A stretch of DNA of 64,000 bases from Microbacterium festucae (GTDB lineage: Bacteria > Actinomycetota > Actinomycetes > Actinomycetales > Microbacteriaceae), in contig NZ_JAOEFC010000002.1 of the NCBI RefSeq assembly GCF_025421715.1, forward strand, positions 372,001-436,000, in the 5' to 3' direction. The position numbers and the translations under genes were made by a program. Each line of letters starts with the position of its first letter. Within the stretch, counting starts at the first letter, position 1. Positions 1 through 15,472 of the stretch are shown in pieces. The notes beneath the pieces were generated by a model. It saw only the letters and a program-made list of their open reading frames with translations, was not told where the DNA came from and made no database searches.

Positions 1-584
1 TTGGCGACGTCCTGCATCGTCAGGCGGCGGTCCATCGAGGCCTTCTGGATCCAGCGGAACGCCTCGGGCTCGGACAGGCCCATCTTCTCGTTGAGCAGGC
101 CCTTGGCCCGGTCGACGAGCTTGCGGGTCTCGAAGCGCTCGACCATGTCGGTCACCTCGGCCTCGAGCGTGATGATCTGCTCGTAACGGGCCAGGGCGAT
201 CTCGATCGCCGGCAGCAGGTCGTTGGGCGTGAAGGGCTTCACGACGTACGCCAGGGCGCCGGCCTCGCTGGCGCGCTCGACGAGCTCCTTCTGGCTGAAC
301 GCGGTCAGCAGCACGACCGGCGCGATGTGCGCCTTGTTGAGCTTCTCCGCCGCGCTGATGCCGTCGAGCACGGGCATCTTCACGTCCATGATCACCAGGT
401 CGGGGCGCAGTTCGGTGGCCAGCTGCACGGCGGTCTCACCGTCGCCGGCCTCGCCGACGACGTCGAAGCCGTTGTCGCGGAGGATCTCGACGATGTCGAG
501 ACGGATCAGCGACTCGTCCTCGGCGACGACGACCCGTCGCGGGGCGGTGGCGGTGGGCGTCGTGCTCGGTTCCTGCTCAGTCAC
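1..584 (-). CDS. pdtaR: ANTAR-domain response regulator (PdtaR-like), 3' end outside window
   Basis: Two-component response regulator whose output domain binds RNA and acts as an antiterminator. Reading the minus strand from GTG at 584 gives a receiver domain (about residues 17-130) with the acidic pair in AEDES, the phospho-acceptor Asp at about residue 67 in VIMDVKMP, the Thr of LLTAFS and the Lys of VVKPF. A coiled linker and an ANTAR helix bundle follow (RAKGLLNEKMGLSEPEAF), and the frame is still open at the window edge after 194 codons. The start was chosen because the upstream in-frame region runs quickly into other signals and a TAGGAT -10 lies 6 bp before GTG. In mycobacteria PdtaR pairs with the kinase PdtaS; no kinase is visible here. 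Confidence 0.9.
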   Translation of the reverse strand, partial: MTEQEPSTTPTATAPRRVVVAEDESLIRLDIVEILRDNGFDVVGEAGDGETAVQLATELRPDLVIMDVKMPVLDGISAAEKLNKAHIAPVVLLTAFSQKELVERASEAGALAYVVKPFTPNDLLPAIEIALARYEQIITLEAEVTDMVERFETRKLVDRAKGLLNEKMGLSEPEAFRWIQKASMDRRLTMQDVA

Positions 585-590
585 CTGTAC

Positions 591-596
591 ATCCTA
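591..596 (-). promoter_or_regulatory. -10 element of pdtaR, leaderless arrangement
   Basis: TAGGAT on the minus strand, separated by 6 bp from the GTG start at 584, which places the expected transcription start on or next to the start codon. No purine-rich ribosome-binding site fits between them. Confidence 0.55.
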
Positions 597-641
597 TGGC
601 CAGCGGCCGGTGTTGCCTGCGGTATCGTCGAATCCACGTGC

Positions 642-722
642 GCCGGTGTGGCGGAATGGCAGACGCGACCGACTCAAACTCGGTTGTCTTCGGACGTGTG
701 GGTTCGACTCCCACCACCGGCA
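642..722 (+). tRNA. tRNA-Leu (anticodon CAA)
   Basis: Cloverleaf with acceptor stem GCCGGTG/CACCGGC, an anticodon stem ACCGA/TCGGT closing the loop CTCAAAC (anticodon CAA, reads UUG), a long class II variable arm as expected for leucine, and a GTGGG/CCCAC T-stem with loop TTCGACT. The discriminator base is A. No CCA is encoded. It lies between the divergent pdtaR promoter and a convergent membrane-protein gene. Confidence 0.95.
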
Positions 723-732
723 CGTCGTGCGC

Positions 733-1116
733 TCAGGCCCCGAAGTACTGGTTTCCGAGCGCCTTGCTCTTGAGCGCGTCGAACTCGCCCTGCGAGATCG
801 TGCCCTCGTCCAGCAGCGCCTTGGCGCGTGCGATGTCCTCCGCCGGCGACGAGGATGCCGCGGGCCGGTAGGCGTCGTCTTCGGCGGGACGCGACCGCGT
901 CGCGTGGGCGCGCGCGGCGATGCCGCTGCCCCGAGCGATGAGGTAGACCAGCGCGGTGAGCACGGGGAAGAAGATCAGGAAGAAGATCCACACCGCCTTG
1001 CCCCAACCGCTGACGGTGTCGTCGCGGAACAGGTCGGAGACGATGAAGACCAGCACGAACACGTACGACACGACGTACACGGCGACCAGCATGAACCAGA
1101 ACAGATCCCAGAACAC
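733..1116 (-). CDS. Membrane protein with PLDc_N-like transmembrane region and C-terminal SHOCT domain
   Basis: A 127-residue protein of unknown function. Two hydrophobic helices (about residues 3-28 and 40-62, very rich in Phe, Val and Leu) form a PLDc_N-like membrane anchor. A charged linker follows, then a short C-terminal SHOCT motif (EDIARAKALLDEGTISQGEF, about residues 92-115). SHOCT domains occur at the ends of many actinobacterial membrane proteins and are thought to mediate oligomerisation. GTG at 1116 was chosen over an upstream in-frame start because AAGGAG lies 6 bp before it, and because the longer version would run into the pyk terminator hairpin. It is a single-gene unit. Confidence 0.8.
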   Translation of the reverse strand: MFWDLFWFMLVAVYVVSYVFVLVFIVSDLFRDDTVSGWGKAVWIFFLIFFPVLTALVYLIARGSGIAARAHATRSRPAEDDAYRPAASSSPAEDIARAKALLDEGTISQGEFDALKSKALGNQYFGA

Positions 1117-1155
1117 GGCATTCTCCTTCGCAGCGGGGTGCCGCCGGAAACGCCG

Positions 1156-1189
1156 GACGGCCACGCTCAGCATAGTGAGCGTGGCCGTC
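1156..1189 (-). terminator. Hairpin terminator after pyk
   Basis: Perfect 14-bp stem (arms 1156-1169 and 1176-1189, core GGCCACGCTCA) with a 6-base loop, starting 24 bp beyond the pyk stop codon. There is no strong U-tract, as is usual in high-GC actinobacteria. Confidence 0.7.
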
Positions 1190-1212
1190 GCGGTGTCGGT
1201 GCGATCGGAGTG

Positions 1213-2661
1213 TTACTGCTCCGACTTGTAGATGGGCGCCTTGCCGTTCTTGGCATCGCCGATCTTGTGCACGCGGATGTCGTTGGTGCCGCCGACGATT
1301 CCGGGAGGGGATCCCGAGATCACGACGACCTTGTCGCCCTCGGCGGCCAGGCCGTTGCCGAGGAAGTAGTCGTCCACCTGCAGGAACATCAGGTCGGTGT
1401 GGGCGACGTGCTCCACGAGCGAGGACTGCACGCCCCAGGTCAGCGCCATGCGGCGACGGATCGCCGGGTCGACGGTGAAGGCCATCATCGGGATGCCCGA
1501 GCGCAGGCGCGACATGCGGCGCGCGGTGTCACCGGACTCGGTGAAGATGGCGACGTACTTGGCGCCGACGAACTCGGCGATGTCGTACGCGGCGAGGGTG
1601 AGGATGCCGCCCTGCGTGCGGGGCTTGGTCACGAGCGGGCGGATGCGGTCCAGCCCGTGCTCCTCGGTGGACTCGACGATGCGGGCCATGGTCTGCACCG
1701 TGACGACCGGGTAGTCGCCGACGCTGGACTCACCGGAGAGCATGACCGCGTCGGCGCCGTCGAGCACGGCGTTGGCGACGTCGGAGGCCTCGGCGCGGGT
1801 GGGCACCGGCGAGTGGGTCATCGACTCGAGCATCTGCGTGGCGACGATGACGGGCTTGGCCATGCGGCGGCACAGCTCGATCGCCCGCTTCTGCACGATC
1901 GGCACGGCCTCCAGCGGCAGCTCGACGGCGAGGTCACCGCGGGCCACCATGATGCCGTCAAAGGCGTCGATGATCTCCTCGAGGTTGTCCACGGCCTGCG
2001 GCTTCTCGATCTTGGCGATCACGGGGACCTTGCGGCCCTCCTCCGCCATGATCTCGTGCACGCGGGTGATGTCGGCGGCGTCACGGACGAACGACAGCGC
2101 GATGAGGTCGCAGCCGGCCTTCAGGCCCCAGCGCAGGTCCTGCTCGTCCTTCTCGGACAGGGCGGGGACGCTGACGGCGACGCCGGGCAGGTTGATGCCC
2201 TTGTTGTTGGAGACGGTGCCGGCGACGACAACCTGGGTGGTGACGACGGGACCGTCGACGCTCGTGACCTCGACGCGCACCTTGCCGTCGTCGATGAGGA
2301 GCGAGTCGCCGGGCTTCACGTCGCCGGCGAGGCCCTTGAAGGTGGTGCCGACGAGGTCGCGGGTGCCCACGACGTCTTCGGTGGTGATGCGCAGCGTCTC
2401 GCCGACGGCGAGGTCGTGGGGTCCGTCGGAGAACTTGCCGAGGCGGATCTTGGGTCCCTGCAGGTCGACCAGGATGGCGACCGGGCGACCGGCGTCATCG
2501 GCGGCCTTGCGCACGTTGGCGAAGCGCACCTCGTGCTCCGAGTAATCGCCGTGGCTGAGGTTCAATCGGGTGACGTCCACGCCCGCCTCGATGATCGCGC
2601 GGATCATCTCGTACGACTCCGTGGCCGGTCCCAGTGTTGCGACGATCTTCGCGCGTCTCAC
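1213..2661 (-). CDS. pyk: Pyruvate kinase
   Basis: Cytoplasmic glycolytic enzyme transferring phosphate from phosphoenolpyruvate to ADP. The 482-residue length is normal for the family. Visible signatures are the N-terminal RRAKIVATLGPAT strand, the nucleotide-site segment DVTRLNLSHG (about 29-38), the catalytic-lysine signature VIAKIEKPQAV (about 215-225), the metal-binding MVARGDLAVELP (about 240-251) and the hinge ATQMLESM. The C-terminal domain is full length. Translation starts at GTG 2661; a -10 hexamer lies 40-45 bp upstream, right behind the gltD stop. It is followed by a strong hairpin, so it is probably monocistronic. Confidence 0.97.
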   Translation of the reverse strand: MRRAKIVATLGPATESYEMIRAIIEAGVDVTRLNLSHGDYSEHEVRFANVRKAADDAGRPVAILVDLQGPKIRLGKFSDGPHDLAVGETLRITTEDVVGTRDLVGTTFKGLAGDVKPGDSLLIDDGKVRVEVTSVDGPVVTTQVVVAGTVSNNKGINLPGVAVSVPALSEKDEQDLRWGLKAGCDLIALSFVRDAADITRVHEIMAEEGRKVPVIAKIEKPQAVDNLEEIIDAFDGIMVARGDLAVELPLEAVPIVQKRAIELCRRMAKPVIVATQMLESMTHSPVPTRAEASDVANAVLDGADAVMLSGESSVGDYPVVTVQTMARIVESTEEHGLDRIRPLVTKPRTQGGILTLAAYDIAEFVGAKYVAIFTESGDTARRMSRLRSGIPMMAFTVDPAIRRRMALTWGVQSSLVEHVAHTDLMFLQVDDYFLGNGLAAEGDKVVVISGSPPGIVGGTNDIRVHKIGDAKNGKAPIYKSEQ

Positions 2662-2703
2662 TTCAATGACTCCGGTTCCTTGTGGGATCTACTGACGCTG
2701 GCC

Positions 2704-2709
2704 AGCCTA
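2704..2709 (-). promoter_or_regulatory. -10 element of pyk
   Basis: TAGGCT on the minus strand begins one base after the gltD stop codon and gives pyk its own promoter with a leader of roughly 35 bases. No convincing -35 hexamer is visible. Confidence 0.4.
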
Positions 2710-2710
2710 C

Positions 2711-8756
<6,046 letters not shown>

Positions 8757-8808
8757 TCCAACCGTCCTCAGAAATGTTGCTTAACGGGGACGTCGTCGGC
8801 CCAGCGGG

Positions 8809-9780
8809 TTATTTGGTGTCGGCAGTGCTTGTGGCAGTTTCCGAGATGGATTCGGACGGCGGGGGTGCGCTGACGTCGACGAAATCATCGGTGTCCTGCG
8901 ATTGTACAGCCCCGGCCGGGTGCCACTCGCGTCCCTTGAGATACGGCGAGGCCTCGAGGCCGGTGTGACGGCGCCGCTGGACGATGAGGATGGTCAGGCC
9001 CACGATGACGCCGAGGATGGCCGCCCACACGTTGGTGCGCAGTCCGAGGAACACCTCGCTCGGGTCGATGCGGATCGACTCCCACACGATGCGGCCCGAC
9101 GAGTACCAGACGAGGTACAGGCCGAACAGGCGGCCCCACTGCATCGAGACCTTGCGGCCGGCCCACAGCAGCACCAGCACGCCGAGCGTGTTCCAGATGA
9201 CCTCGTAGAGGAACGTGGGGTGGAAGAGGGTGTCGGGGGCGAGGCCTGCGGGGAAGGCGGGGTTTGTCGAGTCGATCTCCAGACCCCACGGCACGTCGGT
9301 GGGCAGGCCGAACAGCTCCTGGTTGAACCAGTTGCCGAAGCGGCCCATCGCCTGGGCCAGCAGCAGGCCGGGGGCCAGCGCGTCGGCGAAGCTCCAGAAC
9401 CGGATGCCGGTCCACTTGCAGCCCAGCCACGCGCCCACGGCGCCGCCGATGAGGGCGCCGTAGATGGCGATGCCGCCCTCCCAGATGAAGAAGATCGCCC
9501 AGATGTTCTTGCCTTCACCGAAGTAGAAGTCCCAGTGGGTGATCACGTGGAAGATGCGCGCGCCGATGATGGCCAGCGGCACGGCGAGCAGGCAGATGTC
9601 GATGACCACCCACGGCTCGGCCCCGCGCTTGGTGAGGCGGTGGTTGGTCAGCAGCGTCGCCACGACGATCCCCGCGAGGATGCACAGCGCGTAGAAGTGG
9701 ATCGTGAACGGTCCGACCTGGAACGAGCTGATGGACGGGCTCGGGATGCTGGCTACGACGAGCGCGGTGGGAGAAAGCAC
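8809..9780 (-). CDS. lgt: Prolipoprotein diacylglyceryl transferase
   Basis: Integral membrane enzyme that attaches diacylglycerol to the lipobox cysteine of prolipoproteins, the first step of lipoprotein maturation. The 323 residues contain about seven hydrophobic segments and the family signature QAMGRFGNWFNQELFG, plus HPTFLYEVIWN. A hydrophilic C-terminal tail of about 50 residues (rich in Asp, Ser and Thr) is typical of actinobacterial Lgt. The GTG start lies 7 bp after a TAGACT -10, suggesting a leaderless message. Its place just downstream of trpA is conserved in actinobacteria. Confidence 0.96.
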   Translation of the reverse strand: MLSPTALVVASIPSPSISSFQVGPFTIHFYALCILAGIVVATLLTNHRLTKRGAEPWVVIDICLLAVPLAIIGARIFHVITHWDFYFGEGKNIWAIFFIWEGGIAIYGALIGGAVGAWLGCKWTGIRFWSFADALAPGLLLAQAMGRFGNWFNQELFGLPTDVPWGLEIDSTNPAFPAGLAPDTLFHPTFLYEVIWNTLGVLVLLWAGRKVSMQWGRLFGLYLVWYSSGRIVWESIRIDPSEVFLGLRTNVWAAILGVIVGLTILIVQRRRHTGLEASPYLKGREWHPAGAVQSQDTDDFVDVSAPPPSESISETATSTADTK

Positions 9781-9787
9781 GAGGGGA

Positions 9788-9793
9788 AGTCTA
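9788..9793 (-). promoter_or_regulatory. -10 element of lgt, leaderless arrangement
   Basis: TAGACT on the minus strand, 7 bp before the GTG start of lgt, in the 36-bp gap after trpA. It would allow lgt (and perhaps gltB-gltD) to be transcribed independently of the trp genes. Confidence 0.5.
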
Positions 9794-9816
9794 CTTCGCG
9801 GTGCCGGTGCAGCCGG

Positions 9817-10599
9817 TCACCCGTGCGTGCCGGCGGCCAGGGCCCGCGCCTGGGCGCTCAGGCCCTCCAGCCCGCCGTCGCGCAGCGCGCGCACGAGGGC
9901 GGTGCCGACGATGGCGCCGTCGGCGTAGTCGAGCACGCCCGCGACCTGCTCCGGGGTGGAGATGCCGATGCCCACGCAGGCGTGGTCGACGCCGTGGGCG
10001 CGCAGTCGCGCCACGAGCGTGCGGGCGGCGGCGTCGAGCTCGGCCCGCTCCCCCGTGATGCCCATCGTCGAGACGGTGTAGACGAACCCGGTGGACTTCT
10101 CGGCGATCAGCGCCAGGCGCTCCTCCGTCGAGGTGGGCGCGGCCAGGAACACGCGGTCCAGGCCCGTGCGCTCGGAGGCGGCGATCCAGTCGGCGGCGGC
10201 GTCGGGGGTGATGTCGGGCGTGATGAGCCCTGCTCCCCCGGCGGCGAGCAGGTCGTCGGCGTAGCGGTCGACGCCGTACTGCATGACGGGGTTCCAGTAG
10301 GTCATCACCAGCACCGGCACGTCGACGCGGGCGGTGATCTCCCGCACGGCCGTGAAGGTGTCGCGCAGGCGGAACCCGCCGGCGAGGGCGGCGTGGGTCG
10401 CCTCCTGGATGACGGTGCCGTCCATGACCGGGTCGGAGTAGGGCGGACCGAGCTCGAGCACGTCGGCGCCGGCCTCGGCGAGGGCGACGGCGGCGTCGAT
10501 GCTGGTCTGCAGGTCGGGGAAGCCCAGCGGCAGGTAGCCGACGAACGCGCCCCGGCCGGCGGCCTTGGCGGCGTCGATGGCGGCGGCGACCCGGCTCAC
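9817..10599 (-). CDS. trpA: Tryptophan synthase alpha subunit
   Basis: Cleaves indole-3-glycerol phosphate to indole and glyceraldehyde 3-phosphate, and channels indole to TrpB. The 260-residue TIM barrel shows the catalytic Glu and Asp in [15 protein letters not shown] (about residues 47-61), loop 6 in the [11 protein letters not shown] region and the phosphate-binding [11 protein letters not shown]. The GTG start at 10599 overlaps the trpB stop as GTGA. Longer in-frame readings extend antisense-like into trpB and were discarded. Confidence 0.96.
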   Translation of the reverse strand: MSRVAAAIDAAKAAGRGAFVGYLPLGFPDLQTSIDAAVALAEAGADVLELGPPYSDPVMDGTVIQEATHAALAGGFRLRDTFTAVREITARVDVPVLVMTYWNPVMQYGVDRYADDLLAAGGAGLITPDITPDAAADWIAASERTGLDRVFLAAPTSTEERLALIAEKSTGFVYTVSTMGITGERAELDAAARTLVARLRAHGVDHACVGIGISTPEQVAGVLDYADGAIVGTALVRALRDGGLEGLSAQARALAAGTHG

Positions 10600-11852
10600 A
10601 GCTCGGTCCCCTCTCCCGCGGCGGCCTCGTCGGCGGGCGGCACCTCGACGGGGCTCTCTTCGTCGTAGAGGCCGAACCACCGCGCGGCGGTGTCCATGTC
10701 CTTGTCGCCGCGGCCCGACAGGCTCACCGCGATGATGGCGTCGGGGCCGAGCTCGCGGCCCAGGCGCAGCGTGCCGGCGAGGGCGTGCGCCGATTCGATG
10801 GCCGGGATGATGCCCTCGGTGCGGCTGAGCAGGCGCAGGGCGTCCATGGCCTCGGCGTCGGTGGCCGGGATGTACTCGGCGCGGCCGATGTCGGCCAGCC
10901 ACGCGTGCTCGGGGCCCACGCCGGGGTAGTCCAGGCCGGCCGAGATCGAGTGCGACTCGACGGTCTGCCCGTCCTCGTCCTGCAGCACATAGGTCCGCGC
11001 GCCGTGGAGCACCCCCGGGCGACCGCGCTCGATCGAGGCGGCGTGCTTGGGGGTGTCGACGCCGTCGCCGGCGGCTTCGACGCCGTAGAGCTTCACGCCC
11101 TCGTCGTCGAGGAAGGCGTCGAACATGCCGATGGCGTTGGAGCCGCCCCCCACGCACGCCACGACCGCGTCGGGCAGGCGCCCGGTGTCGTCGAGCAGCT
11201 GCTGGCGGGCTTCCTCGCTGATGACCTTCTGGAAGTCGCGCACCATCGCCGGGAAGGGGTGCGGGCCGGCGGCGGTGCCGAAGATGTAGTTGGTCGTCTC
11301 CACCGAGGCCACCCAGTCGCGGTACGCCTCGTTGATGGCATCCTTCAGCGTGCGCGACCCGGTGGTGACGGCGATGACCTCGGCGCCCAGCAGGCGCATG
11401 CGGGCGACGTTGAGAGCCTGCCGCTCGGTGTCGACCTCGCCCATGTAGATGGTGCAGTCGAAGCCGAACAGGGCGGCCGCGGTGGCCGTGGCCACGCCGT
11501 GCTGGCCGGCGCCGGTCTCGGCGATCACGCGCGTCTTGCCCAGCCGCTGGGTGAGCAGGGCCTGACCGAGCACGTTGTTGATCTTGTGCGAGCCGGTGTG
11601 GTTGAGGTCTTCGCGCTTGAGGAACACCCGCGCGCCGCCGGCGTGCTCGGCGAACCGCGGCACCTCCGTCAGCGGCGACGGGCGCCCGGCGTAGCTGCCC
11701 AGCAGGTGGGCCAGCTCGGCGCGGAAGGCCGGGTCGACCTTGGCCGCGTCGTACTCGGCGGTCAGCTCGTCGATCGCGGCGATGAGCGATTCGGGCATGA
11801 ACCGCCCGCCGAAGTCGCCGAAGAAGGGTCCGTGCTGGTCTCGCAGACTCAT
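10596..11852 (-). CDS. trpB: Tryptophan synthase beta subunit
   Basis: PLP enzyme condensing indole with serine to give tryptophan. At 418 residues it is of normal length. The PLP lysine lies in [15 protein letters not shown] (about residues 83-97), followed by the catalytic Glu in [13 protein letters not shown] and the phosphate-binding [10 protein letters not shown]. It belongs to the TrpB1 type that pairs with TrpA. A C-terminal extension of about 20 acidic residues follows the usual end. It overlaps trpC upstream (ATGA) and trpA downstream (GTGA), so the three are translationally coupled. Confidence 0.97.
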   Translation of the reverse strand: MSLRDQHGPFFGDFGGRFMPESLIAAIDELTAEYDAAKVDPAFRAELAHLLGSYAGRPSPLTEVPRFAEHAGGARVFLKREDLNHTGSHKINNVLGQALLTQRLGKTRVIAETGAGQHGVATATAAALFGFDCTIYMGEVDTERQALNVARMRLLGAEVIAVTTGSRTLKDAINEAYRDWVASVETTNYIFGTAAGPHPFPAMVRDFQKVISEEARQQLLDDTGRLPDAVVACVGGGSNAIGMFDAFLDDEGVKLYGVEAAGDGVDTPKHAASIERGRPGVLHGARTYVLQDEDGQTVESHSISAGLDYPGVGPEHAWLADIGRAEYIPATDAEAMDALRLLSRTEGIIPAIESAHALAGTLRLGRELGPDAIIAVSLSGRGDKDMDTAARWFGLYDEESPVEVPPADEAAAGEGTEL

Positions 11853-12658
11853 CGCGATGCGCTCCGCTCGGTTCGTGCCGCGCCCGAGCCCGCCGCGAGG
11901 AACGCGTGCAGGGTCTCGACGGGGTCGCTGGTGACGAGGGCCTCGCCGATGAGCACGACGTCGGCGCCGGCGGCGCGGTAGTGCGCGACGTCGTCGGGGG
12001 TGAGCACGGCCGATTCGGCGATCTTCACGGCATCCGCGGGCAGCTGGTCGTAGAGGCTGCCGAACAGGTCGCGGTCGAGTTCGAACGTGGAGAGGTTGCG
12101 GGCGTTGACGCCGATGAGGCGCGCACCGATGTCGGCGGCGCGGTGCACCTCGTCGAGGGAGTGGGTTTCGACCAGCGGTGTCATGCCGAGCTCGAGCACC
12201 AGCCCGTGCAGCTCGCGCAGCAGCGGCTGCTCGAGGGCGGCGACGATCAGCAGCACGAGGTCGGCGCCGGCGGCGCGGGCCTCGAGCACCTGGTAGGGGG
12301 TGGCGATGAAGTCTTTGCGCAGCACGGGCAGCGTCACACGCTGCCGCACCGCATCGAGGTCGGCCAGCGAGCCCTTGAACTTGCGGCCCTCGGTGAGCAC
12401 CGAGATCGCCGAGGCGCCGCCCTGCTCGTAGCGGGCGGCCTGCAGGGCGGGGTCGGGGATGTCGGCGAGGTCGCCGCGCGAGGGGCTCGCGCGCTTGACC
12501 TCGGCGATGATCTTCACCCGGTCGGCGGGAGCCAGAGCCGCGAGGGCGTCGACTGCGGGCGACTGGGCCAGGGCGAGCTTCTCGACGACCTCGAGCGGCC
12601 GGTCGGCGGCGCGCTTGTGGGCATCCTCCACTGCACCGGCCGTGAGGTCGGCCAGCAT
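11849..12658 (-). CDS. trpC: Indole-3-glycerol phosphate synthase
   Basis: Closes the indole ring from CdRP, the step before tryptophan synthase. The 269-residue single-domain TIM barrel has catalytic lysines in [13 protein letters not shown] (about residues 49-61) and [13 protein letters not shown], the Glu in [12 protein letters not shown] and the substrate Asn in [12 protein letters not shown]. No TrpF domain is fused; in actinobacteria PriA/HisA usually does that job. The ATG begins 1 bp after the preceding small gene, and the stop overlaps trpB. Confidence 0.97.
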   Translation of the reverse strand: MLADLTAGAVEDAHKRAADRPLEVVEKLALAQSPAVDALAALAPADRVKIIAEVKRASPSRGDLADIPDPALQAARYEQGGASAISVLTEGRKFKGSLADLDAVRQRVTLPVLRKDFIATPYQVLEARAAGADLVLLIVAALEQPLLRELHGLVLELGMTPLVETHSLDEVHRAADIGARLIGVNARNLSTFELDRDLFGSLYDQLPADAVKIAESAVLTPDDVAHYRAAGADVVLIGEALVTSDPVETLHAFLAAGSGAARTERSASR

Positions 12659-12659
12659 G

Positions 12660-12890
12660 TCAGTGCTGCTTCGGCGTGTACTTGGAGCCGTTGACGCCGT
12701 ACCCGGCCTTGGCCATGCCCCAGCCGACGAGCGCGCCGACGACGATGAGGGCGACCGAGGCCCACACGAGCACGGGCAGGTCGAACCAGAAGAACAGGGT
12801 GCCCAGCGTGACGCCGACCAGCATGATCACCACGGCGGTCCAGGCAGCCGGGGAGTGTCCGTGGCCGGGGTCGTCGATGGGGTTGCTCAT
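12660..12890 (-). CDS. HGxxPAAW family small membrane protein
   Basis: A 76-residue protein of unknown function with the diagnostic N-terminal motif [15 protein letters not shown] (about residues 9-23), two transmembrane helices (about 16-36 and 41-62, connected by a short loop) and a short basic C-terminus. This family is found almost only in actinobacterial tryptophan operons, directly upstream of trpC as here. A role in tryptophan or indole metabolism is inferred only from position. GGAG stands before the ATG. Confidence 0.85.
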   Translation of the reverse strand: MSNPIDDPGHGHSPAAWTAVVIMLVGVTLGTLFFWFDLPVLVWASVALIVVGALVGWGMAKAGYGVNGSKYTPKQH

Positions 12891-12923
12891 GGTTCTCCTT
12901 ACGCGGGTGGGGCTGCGGTCAGT

Positions 12924-13514
12924 CTAGCGGGCGGTCGGGTCGTCGCCGCGCGACAGGTCGTCCCACGAGTCGATGGCGTCGTGGGGTCGGGCGCCGGGGC
13001 CGGTGGTGCCGGCATCCGTGCGGTAGCGCCTGCCCGCGCCGCGCCAGCGGTGGGCCGTGGCCAGCGTGAACACGCCGCCCACGATCACCAGCGCACCGGC
13101 GCCGACGGTGACCGCCGGCCACGGCGTCTCGGTGATGGTGGCCACCAGCCGCGCGATGGTCGCGTCGCCCGACAGACCGGTGGCGGTGGTCACCGCGGCG
13201 GCGACGGCGCCCACGGGCACCTCCACCGCGATGCGCAGGGATGCCACGACCACGGTCACGCCGATCGCGAGGGCGAGCACGCCGAACACGTAGCGCAGCA
13301 CGGTGCCGACGATCGAGAGAGCCAGGCCCAGCGCGAGGGCGGCCAGCGACAGCGGCGCGAGCATCGCGACGGCCTCGGCGCCGGGAACGGCGAGCGGTTC
13401 GTCGCCGCCCTGGGCGAGGGTCACCGACAGCCAGGTCTGCGTCGACGAGATGAGCGCGAGCGCACCGCCGAGCAGGATGAGCAGCACGCTGAGCGTGCGG
13501 GCGCGGCGGATCAC
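12924..13514 (-). CDS. Tryptophan-operon-associated membrane protein (Trp_oprn_chp family)
   Basis: A 196-residue protein with four predicted membrane helices (about residues 4-24, 46-67, 71-92 and 125-148) separated by an Ala/Val-rich loop, and a hydrophilic Asp/Arg-rich tail. The family is defined by its presence in actinobacterial trp operons; its function is not established. The GTG start overlaps the hisI stop (GTGA), linking the his and trp gene blocks. In many relatives trpE lies between hisI and this gene, and it is absent here. Confidence 0.82.
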   Translation of the reverse strand: MIRRARTLSVLLILLGGALALISSTQTWLSVTLAQGGDEPLAVPGAEAVAMLAPLSLAALALGLALSIVGTVLRYVFGVLALAIGVTVVVASLRIAVEVPVGAVAAAVTTATGLSGDATIARLVATITETPWPAVTVGAGALVIVGGVFTLATAHRWRGAGRRYRTDAGTTGPGARPHDAIDSWDDLSRGDDPTAR

Positions 13515-13867
13515 GCGGCCCCGACGACCGGGTGCAGGTCGTCGGCGTCGAAGCAGGTGCGCGTGCCGGTGTGGCAGGCCGCGCCGACCTGGTCGACGAG
13601 GATCAGCAGGGTGTCGCCGTCGCAGTCCAGGCGCGCGCCCTTCACGAGCTGGATGTGGCCCGAGGTGTCGCCCTTGCGCCAGTACTCGCCGCGCGAGCGC
13701 GACCAGAACGTGACGCGGCCGGTGGTGAGCGTGCGGCGGATCGCCTCGGCATCCATCCACGCCAGCATCAGCACCTCGCCGGTGTCGTGCTGCTGGATGA
13801 TCGCCGGGGCCAGGCCGTCGGCGGTGAAGGTGACGCGATCCAGCGTCGCCTGAAGGTCATCGCTCAT
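13511..13867 (-). CDS. hisI: Phosphoribosyl-AMP cyclohydrolase
   Basis: Third step of histidine synthesis, hydrolytic opening of the adenine ring of PR-AMP. The 118 residues include the signature [32 protein letters not shown], the metal-binding Asp residues of [14 protein letters not shown] and the zinc cysteines in [12 protein letters not shown]. It is monofunctional; the HisE activity is encoded separately 1.7 kb upstream. ATG at 13867 overlaps the hisF stop (ATGA). Confidence 0.96.
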   Translation of the reverse strand: MSDDLQATLDRVTFTADGLAPAIIQQHDTGEVLMLAWMDAEAIRRTLTTGRVTFWSRSRGEYWRKGDTSGHIQLVKGARLDCDGDTLLILVDQVGAACHTGTRTCFDADDLHPVVGAA

Positions 13868-14628
13868 CGGCGCACCTCGATCCCGTCCTGGGCGAGCGCG
13901 TCTTTGACCTCGCCGATGGTCAGCTGTCCGGAGTGGAAGACGGATGCCGCCAGCACCGCGTCGGCGCCGGCGTGCACCGCCGGGGCGAAGTGCTCGGCGG
14001 CTCCAGCCCCGCCGGAGGCGATCACGGGGACGCTGGAGATCTCGCGCATGAGGCCGACCAGCTCGAGGTCGAAGCCGTCGCGGGTGCCGTCGGCGTCGAT
14101 GGAGTTGACCAGCAGCTCCCCCGCACCGCGCTCGATGGCCTCGCGCGCCCACTCGAGGGCGTCGAGGGTCGTGAGCGTGCGGCCGCCGTGGGTGGTGACC
14201 ACGAAGCCGGAGGCGGTGCCGGGAGCGCGGGTGACGTCGAGGCTCAGCACCAGCACCTGCGCGCCGAACCGGTCGGCGATCTCGCCCACCAGGTCGGGGC
14301 GGGCGATGGCGGCCGAGTTGACCCCGACCTTGTCGGCGCCCACCGACAGCAGCCGGGCGACGTCGTCGGCGGTGCGCACACCCCCGCCGACGGTGAGCGG
14401 GATGAAGACCTCTTCGGCCGTGCGGCGCACCACGTCGTAGGTGGTGGCGCGGCCGTCGACGGTGGCGGTCACGTCGAGGAAGGTGAGCTCGTCGGCGCCC
14501 TGCGCGAAGTAGCGGCGGGCGAGTTCGACCGGGTCGCCCATCTCGCGCAGGTTCTCGAAGTTGACGCCCTTGACGACCTTCCCGTCCTTCACGTCGAGGC
14601 AGGGGATCACGCGTCGTGCGAGCGACAT
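13864..14628 (-). CDS. hisF: Imidazole glycerol phosphate synthase cyclase subunit
   Basis: Cyclase half of IGP synthase; with HisH it makes IGP and AICAR. The 254-residue TIM barrel carries the catalytic Asp in [16 protein letters not shown] (Asp 12) and the second Asp in [14 protein letters not shown], with phosphate-binding [10 protein letters not shown] and [11 protein letters not shown]. It sits 1 bp behind hisG and overlaps hisI, in one transcript. hisH, hisA, hisB, hisC and hisD are not in the window. Confidence 0.97.
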   Translation of the reverse strand: MSLARRVIPCLDVKDGKVVKGVNFENLREMGDPVELARRYFAQGADELTFLDVTATVDGRATTYDVVRRTAEEVFIPLTVGGGVRTADDVARLLSVGADKVGVNSAAIARPDLVGEIADRFGAQVLVLSLDVTRAPGTASGFVVTTHGGRTLTTLDALEWAREAIERGAGELLVNSIDADGTRDGFDLELVGLMREISSVPVIASGGAGAAEHFAPAVHAGADAVLAASVFHSGQLTIGEVKDALAQDGIEVRR

Positions 14629-14629
14629 G

Positions 14630-15472
14630 TCAGAGCCTGGCGTTGTGGATGGGGGTGACCAGGATCGCGCGGGCGCCGATGGCGTAGAGCGCGTCCATCA
14701 CCTGGTTGACGGTCTTGCGCGGGCTCATCACCCGCACCGCGACCCACTCCGGGTCGCGCAGCGGCGAGATCGTGGGCGACTCGATGCCGGGCGCGAGGGC
14801 CACGGCCTCGTCGACCAGCGCGGCCGGCAGGTCGTAGTCGATGAGCACGTAGCGGCGGGCCACCATGACGCCCCGCAGGCGCCGCAGCAGCGTCTCGGTG
14901 CCGGGCGCCTCGATCGGGGCGCCGATGAGCACCGCCTCGGACTCCAGCAGCACCGGGCCGAAGATCTCCAGGCCCGCCTGCTTGAGGGTGGTGCCGGTGG
15001 ACACGACGTCGGCGACGGCGTCGGCAACCCCCAGCTGCACGGCCGACTCGACGGCGCCGTCCAGCGGCACGAGGTCGACGGCCACGCCCTGCTCGTCGAG
15101 GAAGCCGTCGACCAGGCCCGGGTAGGCCGTCGCCACGCGCAGGCCGTCGAGGTCGGCGAGCTCGTGGAAGCGCCCGGGAGGGCCCGCGAAGCGGAACGTC
15201 GACCCGCCGTAGCCGAGCTGCTCGATCTCCCGTGCCCCCGGCATCCGGGCGTCCAGCAGCAGGTCGCGGCCGGTGATGCCCACGTCGAGGGCGCCGGAGC
15301 CGACGTAGGTGGCGATGTCCTTCGGCCGCAGGTAGAAGAACTCGACCTCGTTCACGGGGTCGATGACGTGGAGGTCCTTGGGGTCGCGGCGACCGGTGTA
15401 CCCGGCCTCGGCGAGAAGCTCGGCGGACGTCTCGGCGAGCATCCCCTTGTTCGGCACGGCGATGCGCAGCAT
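14630..15472 (-). CDS. hisG: ATP phosphoribosyltransferase (long form)
   Basis: First and feedback-regulated step of histidine synthesis. The 280-residue length indicates the long HisG form with a C-terminal ACT-like regulatory domain (about residues 205-280), which does not need HisZ. The protein begins [14 protein letters not shown], and the PRPP-binding region [15 protein letters not shown] (about residues 136-150) is clear. An AAAGAG ribosome site lies 7 bp before the ATG. It is the first gene of the his-trp run. Confidence 0.96.
   Translation of the reverse strand: MLRIAVPNKGMLAETSAELLAEAGYTGRRDPKDLHVIDPVNEVEFFYLRPKDIATYVGSGALDVGITGRDLLLDARMPGAREIEQLGYGGSTFRFAGPPGRFHELADLDGLRVATAYPGLVDGFLDEQGVAVDLVPLDGAVESAVQLGVADAVADVVSTGTTLKQAGLEIFGPVLLESEAVLIGAPIEAPGTETLLRRLRGVMVARRYVLIDYDLPAALVDEAVALAPGIESPTISPLRDPEWVAVRVMSPRKTVNQVMDALYAIGARAILVTPIHNARL

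Noticed and set aside
733..1173. Longer start for the SHOCT membrane protein at 1173
   Set aside because: It would place the coding region across the pyk terminator hairpin, whereas GTG 1116 has AAGGAG 6 bp upstream and begins at the membrane helix.
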